NCBI GenBank assembly: GCA_963205445.1 | Contig: CAUJJG010000094.1 | Coordinates: forward strand, 1 to 37,250 | Source of the DNA: Pseudomonadota bacterium | Lineage (GTDB): Bacteria > Pseudomonadota > Gammaproteobacteria > Xanthomonadales > Xanthomonadaceae | Length of the DNA stretch: 37,250 nucleotides | Direction of reading: 5' to 3' | In this document: piece by piece, positions 29,513-37,250 of the stretch | How positions within the stretch are numbered: position 1 is the first letter of the stretch | Layout: every line of letters begins with the position of its first letter | Made by a program: the position numbers and the translations under genes | The notes under the pieces: generated by a model | The model's database searches: none | What the model saw: the letters and a program-made list of their open reading frames with translations, nothing else | What the model was told of the DNA's origin: nothing

Positions 29513-29547
29513 TCGCCTGCGGGGAGGCGCATCGTTACACTTTGCCG

Positions 29548-30588
29548 ATGAGCTCCTCCTCGCGCGACAACGCCCTCGAAGCCCTCCTGCACCCCTTCGC
29601 CCAAGGTCAGCTGCACTGGCCGGCGCAGGCCCTGTTCCTTCGTGCCAGAGCAGGGGGCGGGCTCACCGGCCGTTCTTTCGTTGCCACGCAGGCATTCCGG
29701 CCCGAGGCGGCGGGGCTGCAGCAGCGGGGCATCGCATTGCTGGAGGAAGATGCGCTGCCGGACGCGCAGTTCCCGCTGGTCTTGGTATTGCCGCCGCGCC
29801 AGCGCGAGGAAGCTCGCGCATTGCTGGCGCGTGCCTGCGCCGCCGTTGCGCCGGGCGGGGTGGTGGTGGCATCGGTCAGCAATGATGAAGGCGCAAAATC
29901 GCGGGAGGCTGAGTTGCGTCAGCTCGCAGGCAGCGTGTCAACGCTCAGCAAGCACCACTGTCGCGTGTTCTGGACGCTGCCCGATGCAGTGATGGATGCC
30001 GGCCTGCTGGCTCGCTGGCAGCAGCTGGATGCGCCACGCCGGATCGCCTGCGATGGGGTGCCGGGAGGGGGGTTCCATACCCGCCCTGGCGTATTCGCAT
30101 GGGACCGTGTCGATGCCGCATCCCGCATGCTGGCGGCGGTATTGCCCGCCGGCCTGTGCGGCAAGGTGGCCGATTTCGGTGCCGGCTGGGGCTATCTGTC
30201 ACTACAGGTGCTGGCGCGCTGCCCGCAGGTGGTGTCGTTGGATCTTTACGAAGCCGACGGCCGTGCGCTGGCCTTGGCAAGGCAGAACCTTGCCGGTGCG
30301 CGCGTGCCGGTGGGCTTCCATTGGCACGATGTCGAGCGCGGCGTGGACGCGCGCTTCGACGCCATCGTCTGCAACCCGCCGTTTCATGCGTTGGGCCGCG
30401 GCGAGCGCCCGGATATCGGTCGCGCTTTCATCATGGCGGCGGCAGCGGCGCTCAAGCCCCGCGGCAGCCTGTGGCTGGTGGCCAACCGCCACCTGCCTTA
30501 CGAGGATGCATTGGGCGCGGGTTTTGCACAGGTGCGGATCGCGGCGCAAGACGGAGGTTTCAAGATCGTGCATGCGGTGAAGGCATGA
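29548..30588 (+). CDS. rsmC: 16S rRNA (guanine1207-N2)-methyltransferase RsmC-like
   Basis: VADFGAGWGYLSLQVLAR…DAIVCNPPFHALGRGERPDIGRAFIMAAAAALKPRGSLWLVANRHLPYE; NPPF catalytic motif. Confidence 0.87.
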   Translation: MSSSSRDNALEALLHPFAQGQLHWPAQALFLRARAGGGLTGRSFVATQAFRPEAAGLQQRGIALLEEDALPDAQFPLVLVLPPRQREEARALLARACAAVAPGGVVVASVSNDEGAKSREAELRQLAGSVSTLSKHHCRVFWTLPDAVMDAGLLARWQQLDAPRRIACDGVPGGGFHTRPGVFAWDRVDAASRMLAAVLPAGLCGKVADFGAGWGYLSLQVLARCPQVVSLDLYEADGRALALARQNLAGARVPVGFHWHDVERGVDARFDAIVCNPPFHALGRGERPDIGRAFIMAAAAALKPRGSLWLVANRHLPYEDALGAGFAQVRIAAQDGGFKIVHAVKA

Positions 30589-31292
30589 AGCTGGTCAAGC
30601 ACATCGCCAATCTTGGCTACGGCAGCCGCAAGGACGTGCAGTGGCTGTTCCGCGAAGGTCGCATCACCGATGCCGACGGTGAAGTGCTGTATGCCGATGA
30701 CAACGTCGACCCTGCAACGGTCCGCATCGATGGCGCCCCGCTGGATCCGCCGCCGGGCATGCTGCTGATGCTGCACAAGCCCGTCGGCTACACCTGCTCG
30801 ACCAAGGACCAGGGCCGGCTGGTGTACGACTTGCTCCCCGCCCGCTACCGTCTGCGCAGCCCGGCGCTGTCCACCGTCGGCCGGCTCGACCGCGACACCT
30901 CCGGCCTGCTGCTGCTGACCGACGACGGCCAGTTGCTGCACCGGATCATTGCGCCGAAGTCGAAGCTGCCCAAGGTTTATCTGGCGCAGCTGGCACAAGA
31001 CCTGCGCGGCGACGAGGTGGCGTTGTTCGCAAGCGGCACCCTGTTGCTGGAAAGCGAACAGACCCCGTTGCTGCCGGCGGAGCTGGAGGTGCTGGGCCCG
31101 CGCGAGGCCCGCCTGACCCTGCACGAGGGCCGCTACCATCAGGTGCGGCGGATGTTTGCGGCAGTGGGCAATCACGTCGTCACATTGCATCGTGAGCGCA
31201 TCGGTGGGCTGGGTTTGGGGTCTCTTGAAGCCGGGCAGTGGCGTCCGTTGGGTGAGGAGGCGCGCAACACGTTGTTCTCGGTGTCGGAGTGA
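30585..31292 (+). CDS. rsuA: 16S rRNA pseudouridine(516) synthase
   Basis: S4-like N-terminus; MLHKPVGYTCSTKD…STVGRLDRDTSGLLLLTDDGQL (GRLDxxTSG catalytic motif). Confidence 0.9.
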   Translation: MKLVKHIANLGYGSRKDVQWLFREGRITDADGEVLYADDNVDPATVRIDGAPLDPPPGMLLMLHKPVGYTCSTKDQGRLVYDLLPARYRLRSPALSTVGRLDRDTSGLLLLTDDGQLLHRIIAPKSKLPKVYLAQLAQDLRGDEVALFASGTLLLESEQTPLLPAELEVLGPREARLTLHEGRYHQVRRMFAAVGNHVVTLHRERIGGLGLGSLEAGQWRPLGEEARNTLFSVSE

Positions 31293-31975
31293 CGGTGATG
31301 CCGATGCCGTTTCGCCCGGCGGCAGTGCTGTTTGACATGGACGGGCTGATGCTCGACAGCGAGCGCGCCTTCACCGACTGCCTGGCGCAGGCGGCGCGTG
31401 CGCGAGGTTTCAATCTGCCGATGTCGCTGTGGCTGGCAATGGTGGGTGGCAGCGATGCGCATTCGCGGGCCTTGCTGGAGGCGCAGATCGGCCAGACCGC
31501 CAGCGATGCCGTGCAGGAGGATGCGCGGGCGCGCTATGACGTGCTGGTGGAGGTCGGCATCAATCACCGCCCCGGCGTGCTGCCGCTGCTGGAATGGCTG
31601 GACGCGCGCGGCATCCCGCGCGCGGTGGCCACGTCCACCCGCAACCCGCTGGCGCTGCACAAGCTGCGCGCGGCCGGTCTGCTGCCGTATTTCGATGCGG
31701 TCTGTACCAGCAGCGACGTCGCCCATCCCAAGCCGGCCCCGGATGTCTATCTGCTGGCGGCGCAGCGGTTGGGCGTGGCACCGGCGCAGTGTCTGGTGCT
31801 GGAGGATTCGCCGGTCGGGGTGCGCGCGGCGCTGGCCGCGGGGATGACGCCGATCCAGATCCCCGATCTGATCGCGCCGGACGCGGCGACGCGCGCGCTG
31901 GGGCACCGCATCCTTGCTTCGCTGGGCGAGACGCAGCGGTTCTTGGAGGCCAGCTTTACCGCCAGTGCATCGTAG
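31289..31975 (+). CDS. HAD superfamily hydrolase (beta-phosphoglucomutase/phosphatase-like)
   Basis: AVLFDMDGLMLDSERAF…PRAVATSTRNPLALHKLRAAGL…KPAPDVYLLAAQRLGVAPAQCLVLEDSPVGVRAALAAGM. Confidence 0.92.
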   Translation: MTVMPMPFRPAAVLFDMDGLMLDSERAFTDCLAQAARARGFNLPMSLWLAMVGGSDAHSRALLEAQIGQTASDAVQEDARARYDVLVEVGINHRPGVLPLLEWLDARGIPRAVATSTRNPLALHKLRAAGLLPYFDAVCTSSDVAHPKPAPDVYLLAAQRLGVAPAQCLVLEDSPVGVRAALAAGMTPIQIPDLIAPDAATRALGHRILASLGETQRFLEASFTASAS

Positions 31976-32047
31976 GAGCGCATCGCAGGGGCGCGCTCGC
32001 CTCGTTGCCTGCGCGGCGCAAGGGCGTGATCGCGCAGGAGTCCGGCT

Positions 32048-32161
32048 GCCGTCCACCCTGCCGGGGATGCCCGCGCCGCCTTGTCCAGTCATCCACGACT
32101 GATGCGGCGGCCGCGCGCCATCCCTGGCGCGCTCGCGTTCAGCCCCGGCAAGGCGGACGGC
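32048..32161. repeat. Imperfect long inverted repeat with nested perfect hairpin in noncoding DNA
   Basis: Outer arms 32048-32066 / 32143-32161 match 17 of 19; inner GCGCGCCA-TCCC-TGGCGCGC at 32113-32132. Confidence 0.7.
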
Positions 32162-32233
32162 TGGACGTATTGTGGCGGCCGGGAACGGCAACAGCCCGGC
32201 GTCTGGTCGATGGGAATGTGCTGCGGTCAGCCT

Positions 32234-32716
32234 TTAGTCGCGGAAATTGTCGAACTGCAGCGGCAGCTCGAACTCCTGCCCGCGCAGCAGCGCCATCGCC
32301 GCCTGCAGGTCGTCGCGCTTCTTGCCGGTGACGCGCAGCTTGTCGCCGTTGATCTGCGTTTCGACCTTGAGCTTGGCGTCCTTGATCGCGGCCTGGATCT
32401 TCTTCGCCAGCTCGCGCTCGATGCCCTGCTTGACCGTGATCTTCTGGCGCGCGCCGGCGAGATTGGTGTCGATGTCGCCAAATTCCAGGCAGCGCACGTC
32501 GATCTTCCGCGCGATCAGGCGCGCACGCAGGATGTCGGTCATCTGCTGCAGCTGGAAATCGCTGGGCGCGGACTGGGTGATGATGTTGTCCTCGCGCACG
32601 AACTTGGCATCCACGCCCTTGAAATCGAAGCGGGTGGTCAGCTCGCGGCTGGCTTGATCCACCGCATTGGTGAGCTCGTGGGTATCCACTTCGGAAATGA
32701 TGTCGAAAGAAGGCAT
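32234..32716 (-). CDS. yajQ: YajQ family (c-di-GMP-binding) protein
   Basis: MPSFDIISEVDTHELTNAVDQASRELTTRFDFKGVDAKF…QFDNFRD. Confidence 0.95.
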   Translation of the reverse strand: MPSFDIISEVDTHELTNAVDQASRELTTRFDFKGVDAKFVREDNIITQSAPSDFQLQQMTDILRARLIARKIDVRCLEFGDIDTNLAGARQKITVKQGIERELAKKIQAAIKDAKLKVETQINGDKLRVTGKKRDDLQAAMALLRGQEFELPLQFDNFRD

Positions 32717-32764
32717 GGCGGATGGCACAGTGACGAAAATGCAAGCGTAACGCATGCTGTCCGG

Positions 32765-33649
32765 ATGCCCAATGCTTGTGCCAATCCGCGCCGCGCGGCC
32801 CTGCTGATGCTGGCCTCGGTGATGCTTTTCTCGCTGATGGATGCGGGTTTGAAAACGCTGTCTGCGCACTATCCCTCCTTTCAGGTGGCGGCCTTGCGCG
32901 GGATGGCGTCGCTGCCGTTGGTGCTGGTCTGGGCACTGGCCACGGCCGGGCCACGCGCGCTTGTACAGGTGCGCTGGTCCTTGCACCTGCTGCGTGGCGT
33001 GCTGGGCATCACGATGATGGCCAGTTTCGTGTACGCCCTGCGGTCGTTGCCACTCTCCACCGCCTATTCGATTTTCTTCGTGGCCCCGCTGCTGATCACC
33101 GCGCTGTCGGTGCCGATCCTGGGTGAGCGCGTCGGGCCGCGGCGCTGGGTCGCGATTGCCGTAGGTTTGCTGGGTGTGTTGGTGGTGCTGCGGCCGACGG
33201 GGGCGGGCATGCTGACCTTGGCCGGTGGCGCGGTGCTGTTGGCGGCGCTGGGCTATGCGGTCTCGGCGATCACGGTGCGGGTGCTGGCGCGTACCGATTC
33301 CACCCAGGCCATCACCTTCTGGCTATTGGCGCTGATGGCGCTGGGTGCTGGCGTGTTGGCGATGCCGGGATGGGTGTCGCTGCATGGCGAGCACGTCTGG
33401 ATCGTTGCCGCCATTGGCATTGCCGGGGCGCTGGGCCAATACACCATCACCGAGGCTTTCCGGGTTGGCGAAGCCTCGCTGATTGCGCCGCTGGAATACA
33501 CCGCGCTGGTCTGGGGCGTGGGGCTGGATCTGCTGCTCTGGAAAGTGCTTCCCGATGGTCTGACCTGGGCAGGGGCCGCCATCATCGTGGCCAGTGGTCT
33601 TTATCTGTTGCGGCGCGAGCGCGTGCATGCAGAGGCGGAGCACCCTTGA
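32765..33649 (+). CDS. DMT family transporter (EamA domains)
   Basis: MPNACANPRRAALLMLASVMLFSLMDAGLKTLSAHYPSFQVAALRGM; ten hydrophobic segments in two EamA-like halves. Confidence 0.9.
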   Translation: MPNACANPRRAALLMLASVMLFSLMDAGLKTLSAHYPSFQVAALRGMASLPLVLVWALATAGPRALVQVRWSLHLLRGVLGITMMASFVYALRSLPLSTAYSIFFVAPLLITALSVPILGERVGPRRWVAIAVGLLGVLVVLRPTGAGMLTLAGGAVLLAALGYAVSAITVRVLARTDSTQAITFWLLALMALGAGVLAMPGWVSLHGEHVWIVAAIGIAGALGQYTITEAFRVGEASLIAPLEYTALVWGVGLDLLLWKVLPDGLTWAGAAIIVASGLYLLRRERVHAEAEHP

Positions 33650-33709
33650 TTTTGACGGGGGTAAAACTGGAGAAATTGGCTGTCAAACGGGGCTTTTTTG
33701 CGTCTTGAA

Positions 33710-33738
33710 TTGATGCATTAGTGAATAACCCGGATAAA
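33710..33738 (+). promoter_or_regulatory. Candidate sigma70 promoter for aceF-lpd: TTGATG-N17-GATAAA
   Basis: 17-nt spacer in a locally AT-rich stretch 80-110 nt upstream of aceF. Confidence 0.45.
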
Positions 33739-33820
33739 ACAGGAAATATGCTGCGCTGCGATTTGTGCCGTCGTTGCGGATGTGCTCCCATAGGCTTTTC
33801 CAACAACGGGAGTCCCGGCC

Positions 33821-35182
33821 ATGGCCGAGCTGAAGGAAGCACGCGTCCCCGATATCGGCGGGCACGATGATGTGCCGGTGATCGAATTGCTGGTCAAGCC
33901 CGGCGATACCGTGGCCAAGGATCAGGGCTTGGTGACCTTGGAGTCGGACAAGGCGACGATGGAAGTGCCGGCACCGTTCTCCGGCGTCATCAGGGAGCTC
34001 AAAGTCAAGCTGGGCGATACCCTTTCCGAAGGTGCGCTGGTGGCGCTCATCGAGGTGATCGAAGCGGCCGCGCCAGCCCCGACGCCTGCGATGGCCCCGG
34101 TCCCCGCCCCCGTTGTGCCGAATCCGATGCCGGTCATTGATACCAGCGAAAGCGCAGCGCCGGTGCCGGCACGGGCGCCGGTGGCCGAGCCCGGCCAACC
34201 CGGCATCCCGCCGATGCGTTTCGAAGCCGATGCGGTACTGCCGGAAAAAGTGCCCTATGCCAGCCCGGCGGTGCGCCTGTTCGCTCGTGAGCTGGGCGTG
34301 GATTTGGCGCAGGTGAGCGGCAGCGAGCGCGGTGGCCGCATCAGCAAAGAAGACGTGCAGAAGTACGTCAAGGCGGCACTGGCCGGAGGCGCGGCCCCGG
34401 TGGCTGCCGCTACCGTTGCGGGCGGTGGTGGTGGCCTGAACCTGCTGCCATGGCCGAAGGTCGATTTTTCCAAGTTCGGGCCGGTGGAGAGCAAGCCGCT
34501 GTCGCGGATCCAGAAGATTTCCGGTGCCAATCTGGCGCGCAACTGGGCGATGATCCCGCACGTCACCCAGCACGACGAGGCCGATATCACCGCACTGGAA
34601 GAGCTGCGCGTGGCGATCAACGCCGAAAACGCCAAGGCGATCGCGGCAGGCAAGGCCGGCAAGCTGACCATGCTGGCCTTCCTGATCAAGGCCTGCGTGG
34701 CCGCGCTGCAGAAATTCCCGACCTTCAACGCCTCGCTCGACGGCGACAACCTGGTCCTCAAGCAGTATTTCCACATCGGCTTTGCCGCCGACACCCCGAA
34801 CGGGCTGGTGGTGCCGGTGCTGCGCGACGCCGACCAGAAGGGTGTGGCCCAGATCGCCAAGGAAATGGGCGAGCTGGCCGCGCTGGCGCGCGACGGCAAG
34901 CTGAAACCCGAGCAGATGCAGGGCGGCTGCTTCACCATCAGCTCGCTGGGCGGCATCGGCGGCACCAAGTTCACCCCGATCATCAACGCGCCGGAAGTGG
35001 CGATCCTCGGCGTGTCCAAGTCCGAGATCAAGCCGGTCTGGGACGGCAAAGCCTTCCAGCCCAAACTCATGCTGCCGCTGTCGCTGAGCTATGACCACCG
35101 CGTGATCGACGGCGCCGCCGCGGCCCGCTTCACCACCTATCTGGGACAACTGCTGGCCGACCTGCGTCGGGCCATGCTGTAA
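33821..35182 (+). CDS. aceF: Pyruvate dehydrogenase E2, dihydrolipoyllysine-residue acetyltransferase (one lipoyl domain)
   Basis: VTLESDKATMEVPAP lipoyl motif; E3-binding YASPAVRLFARELGVDLAQVSGSERGGRISKEDVQ; C-terminal SYDHRVIDGAAAARF. Confidence 0.97.
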   Translation: MAELKEARVPDIGGHDDVPVIELLVKPGDTVAKDQGLVTLESDKATMEVPAPFSGVIRELKVKLGDTLSEGALVALIEVIEAAAPAPTPAMAPVPAPVVPNPMPVIDTSESAAPVPARAPVAEPGQPGIPPMRFEADAVLPEKVPYASPAVRLFARELGVDLAQVSGSERGGRISKEDVQKYVKAALAGGAAPVAAATVAGGGGGLNLLPWPKVDFSKFGPVESKPLSRIQKISGANLARNWAMIPHVTQHDEADITALEELRVAINAENAKAIAAGKAGKLTMLAFLIKACVAALQKFPTFNASLDGDNLVLKQYFHIGFAADTPNGLVVPVLRDADQKGVAQIAKEMGELAALARDGKLKPEQMQGGCFTISSLGGIGGTKFTPIINAPEVAILGVSKSEIKPVWDGKAFQPKLMLPLSLSYDHRVIDGAAAARFTTYLGQLLADLRRAML

Positions 35183-35193
35183 GGAGAAAGCGC

Positions 35194-36969
35194 ATGGCTG
35201 AGTTCGAATGCAAGGTGCCCGACATCGGCGGTCACGGCGGCGTGCCGATCATCGAGGTGCTGGCGGCGGTGGGCGACACCGTGACCAAGGATCAGGGGCT
35301 GGTGACGCTGGAGTCCGACAAGGCAACGATGGAAGTGCCCGCCGGTGCCGATGGCGTGCTCAAGGCGTTCAAGGTCAAGCTGGGCGATACCGTGTCGGAA
35401 GGCGCGGTGATCGCGGTGATCGAAGCGGCCGCTGCTGCTGAGACACCCGCACCTGCTGCCAAGGCGGCCCCGTCGGCGGTACCTGTGGCATCCGCGCCTG
35501 TGGCAGCGCCGCCCGCGCCGAAAGCTGCCGCCGGCAGCGGCCGCGCCGCCGATATCGAATGCGGCATGGTGGTGATCGGCGCCGGCCCCGGCGGCTATAC
35601 CGCCGCCTTCCGCAGTGCTGACCTCGGTCTCGATACCGTGCTGGTCGAGCGCTACGCCAGCCTCGGTGGGGTCTGCCTCAACGTCGGCTGCATCCCCTCC
35701 AAGGCGCTGCTGCACGCCGCCGACGTGATCGAGCAGGCGGCCCATGCCGATGCCTACGGCGTCGATTTCGGCAAGCCCAAGATCAACATCGACAAGCTGC
35801 GCGGCTACAAGGACAACGTGGTCGGCCAGCTGACCAAGGGCCTGGCCGGGATGGCCAAGCAGCGCAAGGTGCGCACCGTGCAGGGCGTGGCCAAGTTCGT
35901 CTCGCCCAATGAACTGGAAATCACCGGCAGCGATGGCAAGACCCAGCTGCTGCGCTTTGCCCAGTGCATCATCGCCGCCGGCAGCCAGCCGGTGAAGCTG
36001 CCGGCCTTCCCTTGGGACGACGCCCGCATCATGGATTCCACCGACGCGCTGGCGCTGGCCGAGGTGCCGAAGAAGCTGCTCGTCGTCGGCGGCGGCATCA
36101 TCGGGCTGGAGATGGCCACGGTCTACCGCGCGCTGGGCGCTGAAGTCACCGTGGTCGAGTTCATGCCGCAGCTGATCCCCGGCGCTGACGCCGATCTGGT
36201 CAAGCCGCTGGCCGACCGCCTGAAAAAGCAGGGCGTGGCGATCCACCTGAAGACCAAGGTGGTCGAGGCCAAGGCGCAAAAGAACGGCATCGCCTGCAGC
36301 TTCGAGGGCGAGTCCATCCCCGAGGGCAAGCTGTACGACCGCGTGCTGGTGGCGGTGGGGCGCAGCGCCAACGGCGGCAAGCTCGACGCCGAAAAGGCCG
36401 GCGTTACGGTGGGCGAGCGCGGGCTGATCCCGGTGGACGCGCAGATGCGCACCAATGTCCCGCACATCTTCGCCATCGGCGATCTGGTCGGCCAGCCGAT
36501 GCTGGCGCACAAGGCCACCCACGAGGCCAAGCTGGCGGCGGAAGTCGCGGCCGGGCACAAGAAGGAGTGGGTGGCGCGGGTGATTCCGTCGGTGGCCTAT
36601 ACCGATCCGGAAATCGCCTGGGTCGGCGTCAGCGAAACCGAGGCCAAAGCCAAGGGGCTCAAGGTTGGGGTCGGCAAGTTCCCGTGGGCCGCTTCCGGCC
36701 GTGCGATCGGCCTGGCCCGCACCGAGGGCTTCACCAAATTGATTTTCGATGAAGACAGCCACCGCGTGATCGGCGGCGGCATCGTCGGCGTCCACGCCGG
36801 CGAGCTGATCTCCGAGGTCGCGCTGGCGATCGAGATGGGCTGCGAAGTCCACGACATCGGCAGCACCATTCACCCGCACCCGACCCTGGGCGAATCGGTG
36901 GCGATGGCAGCCGAGGTGTTCGACGGCAGCATCACCGACCTGTACATCCCGAGAAAGAAGCCGGCCTGA
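35194..36969 (+). CDS. lpdA: Dihydrolipoyl dehydrogenase E3 with N-terminal lipoyl domain
   Basis: Lipoyl VTLESDKATMEVPAG; Ala/Pro linker; GGVCLNVGCIPSKALLHAA redox motif; HPHPTLGES C-terminus. Confidence 0.97.
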   Translation: MAEFECKVPDIGGHGGVPIIEVLAAVGDTVTKDQGLVTLESDKATMEVPAGADGVLKAFKVKLGDTVSEGAVIAVIEAAAAAETPAPAAKAAPSAVPVASAPVAAPPAPKAAAGSGRAADIECGMVVIGAGPGGYTAAFRSADLGLDTVLVERYASLGGVCLNVGCIPSKALLHAADVIEQAAHADAYGVDFGKPKINIDKLRGYKDNVVGQLTKGLAGMAKQRKVRTVQGVAKFVSPNELEITGSDGKTQLLRFAQCIIAAGSQPVKLPAFPWDDARIMDSTDALALAEVPKKLLVVGGGIIGLEMATVYRALGAEVTVVEFMPQLIPGADADLVKPLADRLKKQGVAIHLKTKVVEAKAQKNGIACSFEGESIPEGKLYDRVLVAVGRSANGGKLDAEKAGVTVGERGLIPVDAQMRTNVPHIFAIGDLVGQPMLAHKATHEAKLAAEVAAGHKKEWVARVIPSVAYTDPEIAWVGVSETEAKAKGLKVGVGKFPWAASGRAIGLARTEGFTKLIFDEDSHRVIGGGIVGVHAGELISEVALAIEMGCEVHDIGSTIHPHPTLGESVAMAAEVFDGSITDLYIPRKKPA

Positions 36970-37004
36970 GCGCCGGCTTGATGGTCACCGTGGGGTGCCC
37001 TTCC

Positions 37005-37045
37005 CGCGCCACTCCGACACGATCGGGGTGGCGCGTGTGTTTCAG
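37005..37045 (+). terminator. Candidate terminator downstream of lpdA
   Basis: CGCGCCACTCCGA-CACGA-TCGGGGTGGCGCG (13-bp stem, one wobble) followed by TGTGTTTC. Confidence 0.6.
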
Positions 37046-37250
37046 GGCTGCAGATCGGAAAGCAAGGCGGCGGCATCCGGGCGCTCCCGCTCCGGAATTT
37101 CGATCGACACACGGCCGATGCCGATGGTCCCCACCAGCGCCTCATGGGCGGCCAAACCCAGCGTCTGCTCAAGGAAGGGGCGGTCGTACGTCAGCCAGCC
37201 CGTCAGCAGCTGGGCGCCAAACCCTTCGGCCTGGGCGGCCAGCATCAGCA
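37042..37250 (-). CDS. Nitroreductase family protein, C-terminal part (truncated by window end)
   Basis: MLAAQAEGFGAQLLTGWLTYDRPFLEQTLGLAAHEALVGTIGIGRVSIEIPERERPDAAALLSDLQP; frame open to the window edge. Confidence 0.7.
   Translation of the reverse strand, partial: LMLAAQAEGFGAQLLTGWLTYDRPFLEQTLGLAAHEALVGTIGIGRVSIEIPERERPDAAALLSDLQP

Noticed and set aside
33685-33700. ACGGGGCTTTTTTG after the DMT transporter as a terminator
   Set aside because: T-run present but no convincing GC stem directly upstream.
35137-36879. 580-aa minus-strand ORF antisense to lpdA
   Set aside because: Same artefact class; lpdA is unambiguous on the plus strand.

Overview
The window is a high-GC bacterial chromosome segment. 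Gene content and order (gap, pgk-pyk-fba, DUF2339/DUF3999, YajQ, aceF-lpd) suggest Xanthomonadaceae or a close relative, inferred from recalled protein families only. It is densely packed with mostly housekeeping genes: glycolysis (gap, pgk, pyk, class I fba), pyruvate dehydrogenase E2/E3, an RND efflux pair, rRNA modification enzymes (TrmH/RlmB-like, RsmC, RsuA), two GGDEF proteins plus a YajQ-type c-di-GMP-binding protein, and a LytS/LytTR two-component pair. I saw no tRNA, rRNA, CRISPR array or transposase. The best candidate for an under-described system is at 28066-29512. There an ECF-type sigma factor overlaps a small membrane protein (possible anti-sigma), divergent from a 108-aa membrane protein. 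The 131-bp spacer between them carries two mirror-image promoter-like elements, TTGCAACC-N14-CGT on each strand. Other signals worth checking are: an 11-bp perfect inverted repeat enclosing the start codon of an S1/P1 nuclease gene, a 14-bp hairpin between pgk and pyk, a 258-bp structured noncoding gap (31976-32233), a small Gly/Tyr/Arg-rich ORF overlapping acpH antisense, and a cluster of GCATGC palindromes in a divergent promoter region.
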